Numbered from the stretch's first letter, positions 37,449 to 46,812 are shown. The stretch is 64,000 nucleotides of DNA from Ruegeria meonggei (GCF_900172215.1 NZ_FWFP01000001.1:62001-126000); one strand, 5' to 3'. Numbers and translations: made by a program. The notes: a model not told the origin generated them from the sequence alone.

Positions 37449-37982
37449 ATGGCGGCATTGCGAGGGCTTCGGTCCGTACTGGATTTCATCTACCAAGCGG
37501 CGGGCGTCCTGGCGGCGCTGAGCCTGATCGCCATTCTGGTGCTGATCGTTGTGCAGATGCTGGCCCGCTGGACGGGAGAGGTTTTTCCCGGCGCGCCCGA
37601 TTACGCTGGCTATGCGATGGCTGCGGCTTCGTTTCTGGCCTTTGCCAACGCACTGAACCGGGGCAGCCATATCCGTGTGTCGATTCTGTTGAATGCGGTT
37701 CCGGACAAGGCCCGCAGAATTCTAGAGATCTGGTGCTTTACCATTGGTGCCGCAGTGATGTGGTATTTCTGCTGGTACGCATATCGCTTTGTTTATTGGA
37801 GCTGGAAGTTCAACGATATCAGCCAGGGGCAGGACAGAACGCCCCTGTGGATTCCACAATCGGCAATGCTGATCGGAGCCATCATTCTGGCCATCGCGTT
37901 GACTGATCACCTGTTCCACGTGCTCTTCAAAGGTGACCACCGCATCACCCGCGATCTTGCCGATCAAAGCCACGGAGAGTGA
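37449..37982 (+). CDS. dctQ: TRAP transporter small permease (DctQ family)
   Basis: The 177-residue membrane protein has four hydrophobic helices (about 20-40, 52-72, 92-115 and 137-157) and the DctQ-type segments AGYAMAAASFLAFANALNRGSHIRV and WIPQSAMLIGAIIL. DctQ supports the large permease in sodium-driven TRAP uptake. A GGGGA ribosome site precedes the ATG. dctM starts five bases after its stop. Confidence 0.9.
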   Translation: MAALRGLRSVLDFIYQAAGVLAALSLIAILVLIVVQMLARWTGEVFPGAPDYAGYAMAAASFLAFANALNRGSHIRVSILLNAVPDKARRILEIWCFTIGAAVMWYFCWYAYRFVYWSWKFNDISQGQDRTPLWIPQSAMLIGAIILAIALTDHLFHVLFKGDHRITRDLADQSHGE

Positions 37983-37986
37983 GCGC

Positions 37987-39300
37987 ATGGAAAACGCATC
38001 AATCATTATCCTCTTTCTCTTTGTTCTGTTCACGCTACTGGGCTCTGGCATCTGGGTCGGCCTTGCCCTGATGGGCGTCGCATGGGTCGGGATGGAGCTG
38101 TTTACGACGCGCCCGGTCGGCGACGTCATGATAACCACGATCTGGTCAGCCTCGTCTTCATGGACCCTGACGGCGTTGCCGATGTTCATCTGGATGGGAG
38201 AAATCCTGTACCGAACGCGATTATCCGAGGATATGTTCAAGGGCCTCTCACCCTGGATGGTCCCCTTGCCCGGCGGTCTGGTGCACACCAACATCGTGGG
38301 CTGCACGGTGTTCGCCGCTGTGTCCGGGTCGTCCGCCGCGACACTTACCACGGTCGGCAAGATGTCGATCCCAGAGCTGCGCAAACGCAACTATCCCGAA
38401 CGTATGATCATCGGCACTCTGACGGGTGCGGCAACGCTGGGGCTGATGATTCCGCCCTCATTGACGCTGATTGTGTACGGCGTCACCATCAATGAATCGA
38501 TCACCAAACTGTTCTTTGCCGGTATCATGCCGGGGTTGTTTTTGGCGGCCATGTTCATGGGCTATGTCGCGATCTATTCCAAGATGGGCAAGGATTGGAA
38601 CCCAAACCAGGAAGCTAAGCTGAGCTTTGCTGAGAAGATCAGGAATTCGCGGTTCCTACTGCCCGTAATTCTGCTGATCCTCGTGGTGATCGGGTCGATG
38701 TATCTGGGCTATGCCACTGCCACCGAGGCCGCCGCATTTGGCGTGATCGGAGGGCTGCTGCTGGCTGCGGGCCAAGGATCGCTCAGCTGGAAGACCTTCA
38801 CTGAAAGCCTGATGGGCGCAACTCGCACCAGTGCGATGATCGCTCTGATCCTTGCGGGTGCTGCGTTCCTGTCCTTGTCGATGGGTTTCACCGGCTTGCC
38901 CCGTGGTCTGGCCGACCTGATCGCCGGATGGGATCTGACCCGGTTCGAGCTGCTGATGGTGCTGCTGGTTTTCTACATCATTTTGGGGTGTTTTCTGGAC
39001 GGCATCTCGTCGGTCGTGCTGACAATGGCGGTGGTCGAGCCGATGATCCGTGACGCAGGGATTGACCTGATCTGGTTTGGCATCTTCATCGTTGTTGTGG
39101 TCGAGATGGCGCAGATCACGCCACCCATCGGATTTAACCTGTTTGTCATGCAAGGCATGACCAACCACGAGATGGGCTATATCGCGCGCGCTGCGATCCC
39201 GATGTTCCTGATCATGGTTGTGATGGTGTTCGTGTTGATCTGGTTCCCGGAGCTGGCCACGTGGCTACCGGAAAACCTGCGTCAAAGCCCATCCGGGTAG
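37987..39300 (+). CDS. dctM: TRAP transporter large permease (DctM family)
   Basis: ATG 37987 follows GGAGAG; the frame-open extension to 37933 lies inside dctQ and is rejected. The 437-residue protein has about a dozen membrane segments and the DctM motifs GSSAATLTTVGKMSIPELRKRNYPE, GTLTGAATLGLMIPPSLTLIVYG and EMAQITPPIGFNLFVMQG. It is the transport channel of the system, using a sodium gradient. It is co-transcribed with dctQ and probably with the next membrane gene. Confidence 0.94.
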   Translation: MENASIIILFLFVLFTLLGSGIWVGLALMGVAWVGMELFTTRPVGDVMITTIWSASSSWTLTALPMFIWMGEILYRTRLSEDMFKGLSPWMVPLPGGLVHTNIVGCTVFAAVSGSSAATLTTVGKMSIPELRKRNYPERMIIGTLTGAATLGLMIPPSLTLIVYGVTINESITKLFFAGIMPGLFLAAMFMGYVAIYSKMGKDWNPNQEAKLSFAEKIRNSRFLLPVILLILVVIGSMYLGYATATEAAAFGVIGGLLLAAGQGSLSWKTFTESLMGATRTSAMIALILAGAAFLSLSMGFTGLPRGLADLIAGWDLTRFELLMVLLVFYIILGCFLDGISSVVLTMAVVEPMIRDAGIDLIWFGIFIVVVVEMAQITPPIGFNLFVMQGMTNHEMGYIARAAIPMFLIMVVMVFVLIWFPELATWLPENLRQSPSG

Positions 39301-39307
39301 CCCGCCT

Positions 39308-40246
39308 TTGAACCCGCTGCACATCGCCGCTCGCCACGGACCTTATGTATTGTTGGCGGGCTTGATTGCCGGACTGTTGTTGCCCGGTCTGGCGCAACCC
39401 ATGCGCCCCCTGCTACCGCCGATGGTGGTACTTTTGCTGTTCGTCACAGTGTTGCGTATGCAGCCCGAGAGCATTCTGGGTTCGATCAGGCACCTGCCCC
39501 AGGTCATCGCTATTGTTGTCGCGTTGCAATTGGCTCTGCCGTTGTTGGTTCTGGCTGGCGGCGCGGCAGGCGCGTGGATCGGCAGTCCGGTGTTGTTTGC
39601 GTTGCTGGTCATGACGGCTGCTCCATCCATCGCCGGCAGCCCGAACCTGTGCCGGATGATGGGGCATTCGCCAGAATTTGCCCTGCGTCTGCTGGTGGTC
39701 GGCACTGCGCTGTTGCCGTTGACCATGGCGCCTGTGTTCTGGCTGGCACCGGAACTTGGCAGTTTCAGTGCCGTACTTTGGGCGGCCGGGAAGCTGCTGA
39801 TCACTATCTCACTTGCAACGGCAGTTGCGATCACCCTCCGGAAAACCATGCTCCGGACCCCCTCAGAAGACACCGAGCTTAGCCTGGAAGGTCTTGCAAA
39901 CATCACTCTGGCTGTCTTTGTGGTGGGCCTGATGCCTTCGGTCAGCGAGTCCCTTTTGATGGACACCGGGCAGGCCCTGTTCTGGATCGTCTTTGTCTGC
40001 GTTGTGAATTTTGGCGCGCAGGTGGTCTTTTTCAAGCTGACACAATTTCGTTTGCCCCCTGCAAGCGCCACGGCGGTTTCTGTGATCTCTGCAAACCGGA
40101 ATATCGCGCTGTTTTTCGTGGCGTTGCCGCCGGACGTCACCGCACCGATCATGGTGTTCATCGGCGCGTATCAGATTCCGATGTACCTGACGCCCTTGGT
40201 CATGCGGTGGCTATACCAACGCGGGCCAAAGCCTACCGGCCAATGA
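39308..40246 (+). CDS. Bile acid:sodium symporter (BASS)-like membrane protein
   Basis: The reading frame starts at TTG 39308, eight bases past the dctM stop; no ATG lies before the first membrane segments and the ribosome site is weak, so the start is uncertain. The 312-residue protein has about nine or ten hydrophobic helices and the motif ISANRNIALFFVALPPDV, similar to the BASS superfamily. TAAPSIAGSPNLCRMMGHSPE resembles its first crossing region. It may export or import an organic acid from the block C pathway. Its end overlaps the convergent kinase gene by 14 bases. Confidence 0.7.
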   Translation: MNPLHIAARHGPYVLLAGLIAGLLLPGLAQPMRPLLPPMVVLLLFVTVLRMQPESILGSIRHLPQVIAIVVALQLALPLLVLAGGAAGAWIGSPVLFALLVMTAAPSIAGSPNLCRMMGHSPEFALRLLVVGTALLPLTMAPVFWLAPELGSFSAVLWAAGKLLITISLATAVAITLRKTMLRTPSEDTELSLEGLANITLAVFVVGLMPSVSESLLMDTGQALFWIVFVCVVNFGAQVVFFKLTQFRLPPASATAVSVISANRNIALFFVALPPDVTAPIMVFIGAYQIPMYLTPLVMRWLYQRGPKPTGQ

Positions 40247-41552
40247 TGATGTCGGCACACAGCCCGCCCAGCCGCTCACTTTTGCCCAAGCGTAACACGC
40301 CCCCATGCGCGCGGGCGATATCCGCCACGATGGCTAGCCCCAGCCCCACGCCGCTGCCCTGATTTTGGTTGCGCGCCGGGTCCAGACGGGAAAACGGTTT
40401 GACCGCCTCAGTACGCTGCTCGGGGGGAATGCCCGGCCCATCATCCTCAACCCGGATACGGATAGATTTCGGTGTGATCGTCAAACTGACATCGGCATGC
40501 GCACCATATCTAACCGCATTTCCGATCAGATTTTCCACCGCCCGACGAATGGCTGTGGGCCGCAGCATGGTGGTGCCTGCCCCCTCGACCAAGACAAGAT
40601 CCGCCGCGTGACCTGCCCGTTTCGCATCCTTGACGATCTGCTGCAGCAACACCTCCGGGTTCACAGCTTCCGGTGTCCCCTCGGCTGCGCCACGGGAAAA
40701 CTCCAGGAAAGCATCCAACAGCAACTGCATCTCGTCCACATCCTGCTGCAGCGGGGCGGCGTCATCTTCGGGCAGCATCGACAGGCCCAGTTTCAGCCGG
40801 GTCAGCGGTGTCCGCAAATCGTGGCTGACCCCGGACAACATCATCGTGCGCTGCTCCATCTGGCGTTCGATGCGGGCGCGCATGTCCAGAAACGCACTGC
40901 CGGCGGCACGCACTTCGATCGCACCACCCGGAGAGTACGGCACCACGCGTCCGCGACCAAAGGCCTGAGCGGCCTCGGCCAGTCGGGTTATCGGGCGCAG
41001 CTGATTACGCATGTAAAGAAACGAGATCGTGGTCATGACGACGGCAAAAAACAACATCGTCACGATCAACTGGTGCGGCGCCACCGGCGACAGGCGGCGG
41101 CGATCAAAGGTCAGTTGCAACAGGCCAAGCTTTGTATTCAGGTACAACCGCGCCTCATGTGTACTAGGCAAAGCAACCATTTCAAGATCCGGCAACAAGG
41201 CGCGCAGCTCGAACTCGACCTGTGGCGCGATGAAATCATACCACCGGCGAGAGCCGATCACGGGCTCTTCGTTGATACCCAGAAACCGAGCCTTCATATC
41301 CAGCGCCACCAGATCGGGGCGCACGGCCGCCAAAGCCTGTTGTTGCGTTTCCATCACTGCCACGACATCGGTAATCAACGTCACCTCGCGCGAGGCTGCG
41401 CGGGTCATCTGCGCCGTGACATCTTCGAGGTGCTTTTGAAGGAAGGCGATGCCCACCACCAACAGCAGGACAATCACTGGCAGGACCAGTATCAGCGCGG
41501 AACGGGCATACAGGCTGCGCGGCATATAGGGTTTGAGCCATTGTGCGGACAT
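40233..41552 (-). CDS. EnvZ-like sensor histidine kinase
   Basis: The 439-residue kinase has membrane segments at about 15-38 and 163-183 around a periplasmic domain, then a HAMP linker. The H-box is SGVSHDLRTPLTRLKLGLS, and the ATPase lobe has the N-box ENLIGNAVRYG, the G1 box DDGPGIP and the G2 box GSGVGLGLAI. The N-terminus and H-box resemble EnvZ. The expected OmpR-type regulator gene is not adjacent: the gene upstream is an MBL hydrolase on the other strand. It may therefore signal to a regulator elsewhere. Confidence 0.9.
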   Translation of the reverse strand: MSAQWLKPYMPRSLYARSALILVLPVIVLLLVVGIAFLQKHLEDVTAQMTRAASREVTLITDVVAVMETQQQALAAVRPDLVALDMKARFLGINEEPVIGSRRWYDFIAPQVEFELRALLPDLEMVALPSTHEARLYLNTKLGLLQLTFDRRRLSPVAPHQLIVTMLFFAVVMTTISFLYMRNQLRPITRLAEAAQAFGRGRVVPYSPGGAIEVRAAGSAFLDMRARIERQMEQRTMMLSGVSHDLRTPLTRLKLGLSMLPEDDAAPLQQDVDEMQLLLDAFLEFSRGAAEGTPEAVNPEVLLQQIVKDAKRAGHAADLVLVEGAGTTMLRPTAIRRAVENLIGNAVRYGAHADVSLTITPKSIRIRVEDDGPGIPPEQRTEAVKPFSRLDPARNQNQGSGVGLGLAIVADIARAHGGVLRLGKSERLGGLCADIIIGR

Positions 41553-41596
41553 GCGCTAAACCTAACGGGCTGTTACGACAAGAGAAAGAGTGCAGA

Positions 41597-42511
41597 ATGC
41601 AGGCCCCAGACGATTTCAACCCAATCCCCGGTCAAGCTGTTGAATTGCAGCCCGGTCTGCGACGCATAGTGGCACCGAACCCTTCACCCATGACCTATCG
41701 CGGCACCAATACCTATCTATTGGGCATCCGTGACATCGCCGTGATCGACCCCGGCCCCCAAAGCGCGCCGCATCTCGAGGCGATTCTAAACGCGGTGCAG
41801 CCGGATCAGCGCATCAACCATATCATTGTGACCCATACCCATCTGGATCATTCGCCCCTCGCCGCCCCTTTGGCCGCGCGCACTCGCGCGCCGGTTCTGG
41901 CCTTTGGCGGCCCTCAGGCAGGGCGCAGCGCGATCATGTCTGAGCTGGCGCAACAGGGGCTTGCGGGCGGCGGTGAAGGCATCGACACAGGTTTTCGCCC
42001 AGATATTGAAGTGGCGGACGGCGCGCGGATCGCCGGAGATGGTTGGCAGCTTGAGGTCATCCACACGCCGGGCCATCTGGGCAATCACATCGCACTGGGT
42101 TGGGGGGATGTGTGTTTCACGGCTGATCACGTCATGGGGTGGGCCAGTTCGCTGGTCTCCCCCCCGGACGGAGATCTGACAGATTTCATGCAGGCCTGTC
42201 ACCGTCTGCGTGCACGCGACTGGTCAGTGTTCCACGCGGGTCACGGCGCACCAATAACTGACCCTGCGGGTCGGCTGGACTGGCTGATCAATCACCGCCT
42301 TGCCCGCGAGGCCCAGATTCTGGCGGCGCTTGAGGATCAGCCGGGCACGGCCCGGGACCTGGCCACGCGCATATACACCGACACGCCAGCCGCACTATTG
42401 CCTGCAGCCGAGCGGAACGTATTCGCCCATCTTGTTGATCTGTCGGGGAAATCAAAGGTTGAATTTGACGGAGAACTCTCTGCCAATGCCCGGTTTTTCA
42501 GGCAGACCTAA
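41597..42511 (+). CDS. MBL-fold metallo-hydrolase
   Basis: ATG 41597 follows AGAG; 304 residues. The zinc-binding motif is THTHLDHSP (HxHxDH, about 92-97), followed by the later HTPGHLGNH, ADHVMGW and a final FHAGHGAPI. A C-terminal winged-helix-like segment (about 235-300) is typical of the LACTB2-like group, which cleaves RNA or thioesters. The precise substrate is unknown. It is divergent from the kinase gene, and two tRNA-Asn genes follow it. Confidence 0.85.
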   Translation: MQAPDDFNPIPGQAVELQPGLRRIVAPNPSPMTYRGTNTYLLGIRDIAVIDPGPQSAPHLEAILNAVQPDQRINHIIVTHTHLDHSPLAAPLAARTRAPVLAFGGPQAGRSAIMSELAQQGLAGGGEGIDTGFRPDIEVADGARIAGDGWQLEVIHTPGHLGNHIALGWGDVCFTADHVMGWASSLVSPPDGDLTDFMQACHRLRARDWSVFHAGHGAPITDPAGRLDWLINHRLAREAQILAALEDQPGTARDLATRIYTDTPAALLPAAERNVFAHLVDLSGKSKVEFDGELSANARFFRQT

Positions 42512-42550
42512 GCGACCCGAAGTTTTTTGCGAATTCGTGTCGTTCCCCTC

Positions 42551-42578
42551 TGGACGGCGAAAATCCGGGTTGTTATAC
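42551..42578 (+). promoter_or_regulatory. Promoter of first tRNA-Asn gene
   Basis: TGGACG (42551-42556), a 16-base spacer and TTATAC (42573-42578) lie ten bases before the tRNA. The same layout recurs in front of the second copy, which supports it. Confidence 0.6.
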
Positions 42579-42588
42579 GCCCCTCAGT

Positions 42589-42663
42589 TCCGGCGTAGCT
42601 CAGCGGTAGAGCAGTTGACTGTTAATCAATTGGTCGTAGGTTCGATCCCTACCGCCGGAGCCA
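42589..42663 (+). tRNA. tRNA-Asn (GTT), first copy
   Basis: A 75-base cloverleaf with encoded CCA: acceptor TCCGGCG paired with CGCCGGA, anticodon stem TTGAC/ATCAA region with loop CTGTTAA giving anticodon GTT, and T-loop TTCGATC. It is identical to the copy at 42793. Confidence 0.95.
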
Positions 42664-42752
42664 ATTTTCCCACAGTATGCATACTATCATCACGTGGGTA
42701 TTGGCCTGTGTCTCACAGTCAGAGTTTTCGACGAAAAATCACTTCCCCCCTC

Positions 42753-42780
42753 TGGACGCCGCAGAAACGGGTTGCTATAC
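42753..42780 (+). promoter_or_regulatory. Promoter of second tRNA-Asn gene
   Basis: TGGACG (42753-42758), a 16-base spacer and CTATAC (42775-42780) lie twelve bases before the second tRNA-Asn. The hexamers and the flanking CCCTC and GGGTTG match those of the first copy. Confidence 0.6.
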
Positions 42781-42792
42781 GGCGCGAACCGT

Positions 42793-42867
42793 TCCGGCGT
42801 AGCTCAGCGGTAGAGCAGTTGACTGTTAATCAATTGGTCGTAGGTTCGATCCCTACCGCCGGAGCCA
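42793..42867 (+). tRNA. tRNA-Asn (GTT), second copy
   Basis: Base-for-base the same as the tRNA at 42589-42663, including CCA. It has its own promoter, so the pair arose by duplication of the whole transcription unit and not just the tRNA. Confidence 0.95.
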
Positions 42868-42911
42868 ATTCCTCCAAACCGACCAAATTCTGGGCCACGT
42901 TAGTGGATTCA

Positions 42912-42943
42912 CGGGGTCTCAAGCCTGACCCCGACAGGGTCAG
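42912..42943. terminator. Overlapping hairpins between tRNA-Asn and the acyltransferase gene
   Basis: Two mutually exclusive 7-bp stems occur: CGGGGTC (42912-42918) with GACCCCG (42927-42933), and CTGACCC (42925-42931) with GGGTCAG (42937-42943). They probably end transcripts from both directions; the second covers the acyltransferase stop codon. Confidence 0.5.
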
Positions 42944-45006
42944 TTGATCTTTGCCATGCCCTTTTCAAGGTTGGGCACCTCCAGGAACTCAAGCAAATCT
43001 CGTTGTTCAATTGCCCACTTAATCAGCTTGTGGCTGCCAAACTCTGACAAATGATTGTCATCCTGGTACAGCGCAATGCCTGTATCGGGATCTGTAAAGT
43101 GACAGGTATTTTCATCACAGAATAAGTCCATCGGCAGAACGGTAAGAACACCTTCCTTCTTTCCGAATTCTGCCAACACGCCATCCGTGTATGCGGCGCG
43201 TTTTTGCATTTCTTCCGCAGTCAGGCTGTAACACCGATTCTTCCTGATCGTGGTTGTGTCAGACCCCGGAAACAAGCTTTGGCATTGCGTCAGATCGGAC
43301 CCCAGTGACGGAACCTGGGAAAAGATTACCACGCGTTTTCCAGCCCGTTTCAGTTTGGAAACGGTTTCGGCCAAAGACGATTCGAACAGGTCGCGAGTGT
43401 CCTCAAGGCTCGGGATTTCGTCCTGGGCACGGGTTGTCAGCTTGTCCCTTTCGAACCGGCTTGTAGGGGGCTCTTCCAGCATGGAGTACCAGCGTGCCGA
43501 TATAACCACAGCGTCATATTCGGGTTGAAGCGCCAAGGCCTCTTTGTTCTGAATGTTGTTCAAACAGTTCTGCTGACGGTCTTTTCTGATCTTCTCGCCC
43601 ACGTAAAAGCGCGACACCCCAAAAAGCGGGGGGCATGCTGGAAGCTCTGCACTGTCAACTAGTGCGCCACGGCTGACAATTTCCTGTATGAACCCAATGT
43701 GCAGATGGTGCGCGTGACTGTCACCCAACAGAAGAATCTTTCGGGAAACAGGCCTGTCCGTTGGTTCGAACCGATAAATCACGTGCTCGGGTTCACCGGG
43801 ATAAGGCAACTTTGCATAACTGACATTGGTCACCTTTGTGCCTTTGGGTAGCACCGCACTGGGAGGTGTGGACAGAAACAGAGAGTACGTAGAAAAGCCA
43901 ACCAGTGCGGCAAAACCGGCGGTCGTCGCCAGGAAGGGAATATTGCCAAATCGACTGTCCCCTGGCGCAGGTTTGCGAAATCGTTCCTCGACCAGATAGT
44001 AGCTGATCGCCGCCAACGCGATAGAGATCGGGAAGAACGAAAGGCGCAGCCATATAGAAGGCTCAATCGGCATGCGGTAAGCGAAATACACCTGAACCGG
44101 CCAGTGAAACAGGTACAGGGAATAGCTGATCAAACCGATCCAAACCACTGGCCGAAGGCTAAGCACTTTCCCAACAACCCCACTTGCGCCAAAGGCAATG
44201 ACCAGAACCGTGCCCAATACAGGAACCAAACTGAGAAGGCCCGGAAGCCGGCTTTCTTCAGTCATTAGGGCAAAGGACAATCCGATCATCACAATACCCG
44301 CAAGAGCGAGATAGCCTCGTGTTTTTTCGGACAATGTGCTAGGCCGGGCATAAGGGGACAAAGGCGCCAGGAAAGCGGCCAACAAAGCACCGGCGAGCAA
44401 TTCAAACGCGCGGGCGGGAAGCAGGAAATAGGCTGCACTAGGGTCCTTGTTCACCGTGATCTGCGCCACCAGTACCCCGACCACAAACAAAGCAATCAAA
44501 ACACCCGTTCCAAACCGGCGCACCCACAGGACGGCCAAAAGAACGGTCGGCCAGATCAGGTAAAACTGTTCTTCCACGCTGAGCGACCACATATGAAGGA
44601 GCGGTTTGAATTCGGCCGCCGTGTCGAAATAGCCGACCTCCCGATAGAACCCGATATTGGCAAGAGACAGGATAGAAAGAGGTATCGACCTCAAAAAGCT
44701 GCTCAGATTCGCAGTTCCAAGCACCGGGTAGAACACTAGAAAACACAATCCGATAAGAAACAGCGCGGCGGGTAGAAGCCTGCGAAATCTGCGGATATAA
44801 AAACGGCGATAGCTGAAGGTTCCGGTACGACCTTTTTCCTGAATGATCAATCTTGTGATCAGGTAACCGCTGATGACAAAGAAGACATCTACACCCAAAA
44901 ATCCGCCCGGCACGCCGGGAATCCCGTAGTGAGCCAGAAGAACACCCAACACGGCGACCGCGCGCAGACCATCGATATGTTTGAAATACTGCCCCTGGCC
45001 CTTCAC
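42940..45006 (-). CDS. Acyltransferase 3 / SGNH fusion protein (OafA/YrhL type)
   Basis: The 688-residue protein starts at GTG 45006, five bases after GGAG. The N-terminal half (about 1-370) has ten or so membrane helices and the acyltransferase-3 signatures HIDGLRAVAVLGVLLAHYG, FFVISGYLITRLI and YIRRFRRLLPAAL. The C-terminal half is an SGNH domain with ILLLGDSHAHHLH and a final DDNHLSEFGSH. Such enzymes O-acetylate lipopolysaccharide or capsule sugars. The gene is visibly richer in A+T than its neighbours and stands beside a tRNA, which suggests acquisition. Confidence 0.88.
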   Translation of the reverse strand: MKGQGQYFKHIDGLRAVAVLGVLLAHYGIPGVPGGFLGVDVFFVISGYLITRLIIQEKGRTGTFSYRRFYIRRFRRLLPAALFLIGLCFLVFYPVLGTANLSSFLRSIPLSILSLANIGFYREVGYFDTAAEFKPLLHMWSLSVEEQFYLIWPTVLLAVLWVRRFGTGVLIALFVVGVLVAQITVNKDPSAAYFLLPARAFELLAGALLAAFLAPLSPYARPSTLSEKTRGYLALAGIVMIGLSFALMTEESRLPGLLSLVPVLGTVLVIAFGASGVVGKVLSLRPVVWIGLISYSLYLFHWPVQVYFAYRMPIEPSIWLRLSFFPISIALAAISYYLVEERFRKPAPGDSRFGNIPFLATTAGFAALVGFSTYSLFLSTPPSAVLPKGTKVTNVSYAKLPYPGEPEHVIYRFEPTDRPVSRKILLLGDSHAHHLHIGFIQEIVSRGALVDSAELPACPPLFGVSRFYVGEKIRKDRQQNCLNNIQNKEALALQPEYDAVVISARWYSMLEEPPTSRFERDKLTTRAQDEIPSLEDTRDLFESSLAETVSKLKRAGKRVVIFSQVPSLGSDLTQCQSLFPGSDTTTIRKNRCYSLTAEEMQKRAAYTDGVLAEFGKKEGVLTVLPMDLFCDENTCHFTDPDTGIALYQDDNHLSEFGSHKLIKWAIEQRDLLEFLEVPNLEKGMAKIN

Positions 45007-45192
45007 AATAACTCCGCCTTCTTAATCAGCTTTTTCGGCCAGTCCACTTACTTCAGGACGCCAGTATAAATGAATGTCGCCCACAGGCCTTAGGCCAGAA
45101 TGAGCGTGATCGCTGCATTACGCGAGCATCAGTTTTGGCGCAAGTAGCCTGCCCAAAACTCCAAGGGCCTGAACCTGACGTCAAAAGGGTCG

Positions 45193-46812
45193 TTAACGGG
45201 TCAGGACGCCCTCGAACTCTGCCCGCAAAGTACGCTTGAGGATTTTGCCTGTTGCATTCAACGGCAGAGCATCCACGAAGACAACCTTGTCGGGCACCTG
45301 CCACTTGGCGATCTTGTCATCGAAGAAGGCCAACAATTCCTCCTCGGTCGGGTCTTCGCCTTCGGCCTTTACCGCAACCAGGATCGGGCGCTCATCCCAC
45401 TTTGGATGAGGCACCCCAACAACGGCTGCGGTTGCCAGTTTGGGATGCGCTACGGCAATATTTTCAAGTTCGACCGAACTGATCCACTCACCACCAGATT
45501 TGATGATGTCTTTCGAGCGGTCCCGGATCGTCATGTACCCATCCGCATCCAGCGTCGCGACATCACCGGTGGCGAACCAACCATCCTGCAGCAGATCTTG
45601 ATCCTGCATCTGGAAATAGCTGTCCAGAACCCAATACCCCCGCACCATGAGATCGCCCTGCGCTTCGCCATCGCGCGGTAACTCGTTGCCATCGTCATCC
45701 ACGATCTTTAGCTCAACACCATAACAGGGGCGACCTTGGCTTTCTCGCACTCTGTGCTGTTCCTCAGTCGGCAGCGCCCGGTGCTTGGCCAAGGGATGGT
45801 TGGCAGTTCCCAGCGGGCTCATTTCACTCATGCCCCAGGCATGAACGGTATCGACACCATAAGTTTCTCGGAAGGTTTCGATCATCGATGGGGGGCAAGC
45901 CGCCCCGCCAATTACGGTGCGCTCCAGGCTTGCCAGTTTACTGCCGGACTGCTCGGCATGAGCCAACAACCCCTGCCAGATTGTCGGCACCCCCAACGCC
46001 AAAGTGACCCCATAATTGTCGATCAGTTTCACCAGGGCCTCGCCATGCAGGTCCGGCCCAGGCATCACCATACGAGACCCCGACATGGCACAGGCGTAAG
46101 GTGATCCCCAGGCATTCACATGGAACATCGGCACAACGGGCATCACCACATCCATGGCTGAAAACCCAATGACATCGCGCGTGTTCGATCCAAAACTGTG
46201 CAGAACTGTAGAGCGATGGGAATACAGCACGCCTTTGGGATTGCCAGTCGTGCCGGACGTGTAACACAGGCTCGAGGCGGTGTTTTCGTCGAAACTGGGC
46301 CATTGGAAATCGGGATCTCCGGCCTCGATCATCTCATCATAAAACTGAACACCAGGAATCTGGGCGGTTGCATCGTCATTGCGTGGCCCCATAAACACGA
46401 AATGCTGAACCTCAGTGAGATGCTCCCGCAGTGCTGCGACCAGCGGAATGAAGGTCGCGTCGAAAAACAGAACCCGGTCCTGCGCGTGGTTGATGATGTA
46501 AGTCAGCTGTTCGGGAAACAGGCGCGGATTGATCGTGTGGCAAACGAACCCTGCGCCGGAGGCCGCAAAATAGATCTCAAGATGGCGGCGATTGTTCCAG
46601 GCCAATGTCCCGATCCGGTCCTGCGGGTCGAGCCCCAGCTTGCTCAAGGCTGATGCCAGTTTTCGCGCGTTCTCTGCCACTTGCGACCAGCTGGTCTCTG
46701 TCACTGAGCCATCGGTTTCGACCGAGAATATCTCAGTCTCGCCATGATAGCGATCGGCGTGTTCAATCAGCGACGAGATCAGCAATGGCTGCGTCATCAT
46801 CTGTCCCAGCAT
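45193..46812 (-). CDS. dmdB: Acyl-CoA ligase, probable 3-methylmercaptopropionyl-CoA ligase (DmdB)
   Basis: AGGGAGG six bases upstream sets the start at ATG 46812, giving 539 residues, the DmdB length. The AMP-forming motif is [43 protein letters not shown] and the C-terminal NATGKILKR (catalytic Lys) complete it. The N-terminus [19 protein letters not shown] matches what I recall of roseobacter DmdB. DmdB activates methylmercaptopropionate made from DMSP by DmdA. No other dmd gene is in the window. A broader medium-chain acyl-CoA ligase role is possible. Confidence 0.8.
   Translation of the reverse strand: MLGQMMTQPLLISSLIEHADRYHGETEIFSVETDGSVTETSWSQVAENARKLASALSKLGLDPQDRIGTLAWNNRRHLEIYFAASGAGFVCHTINPRLFPEQLTYIINHAQDRVLFFDATFIPLVAALREHLTEVQHFVFMGPRNDDATAQIPGVQFYDEMIEAGDPDFQWPSFDENTASSLCYTSGTTGNPKGVLYSHRSTVLHSFGSNTRDVIGFSAMDVVMPVVPMFHVNAWGSPYACAMSGSRMVMPGPDLHGEALVKLIDNYGVTLALGVPTIWQGLLAHAEQSGSKLASLERTVIGGAACPPSMIETFRETYGVDTVHAWGMSEMSPLGTANHPLAKHRALPTEEQHRVRESQGRPCYGVELKIVDDDGNELPRDGEAQGDLMVRGYWVLDSYFQMQDQDLLQDGWFATGDVATLDADGYMTIRDRSKDIIKSGGEWISSVELENIAVAHPKLATAAVVGVPHPKWDERPILVAVKAEGEDPTEEELLAFFDDKIAKWQVPDKVVFVDALPLNATGKILKRTLRAEFEGVLTR

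Noticed and set aside
40365-41669. Long open frame (434 codons) opposite the histidine kinase gene
   Set aside because: It is antisense to a protein with clear H, N and G boxes; the translation has no recognisable domain and is rich in His/Gln/Arg, as expected from a G+C-rich shadow frame.
42589-45006. Genomic island with attachment sites at tRNA-Asn
   Set aside because: No integrase and no extra repeat of the tRNA 3' end beyond the full second tRNA; only base composition hints at transfer.
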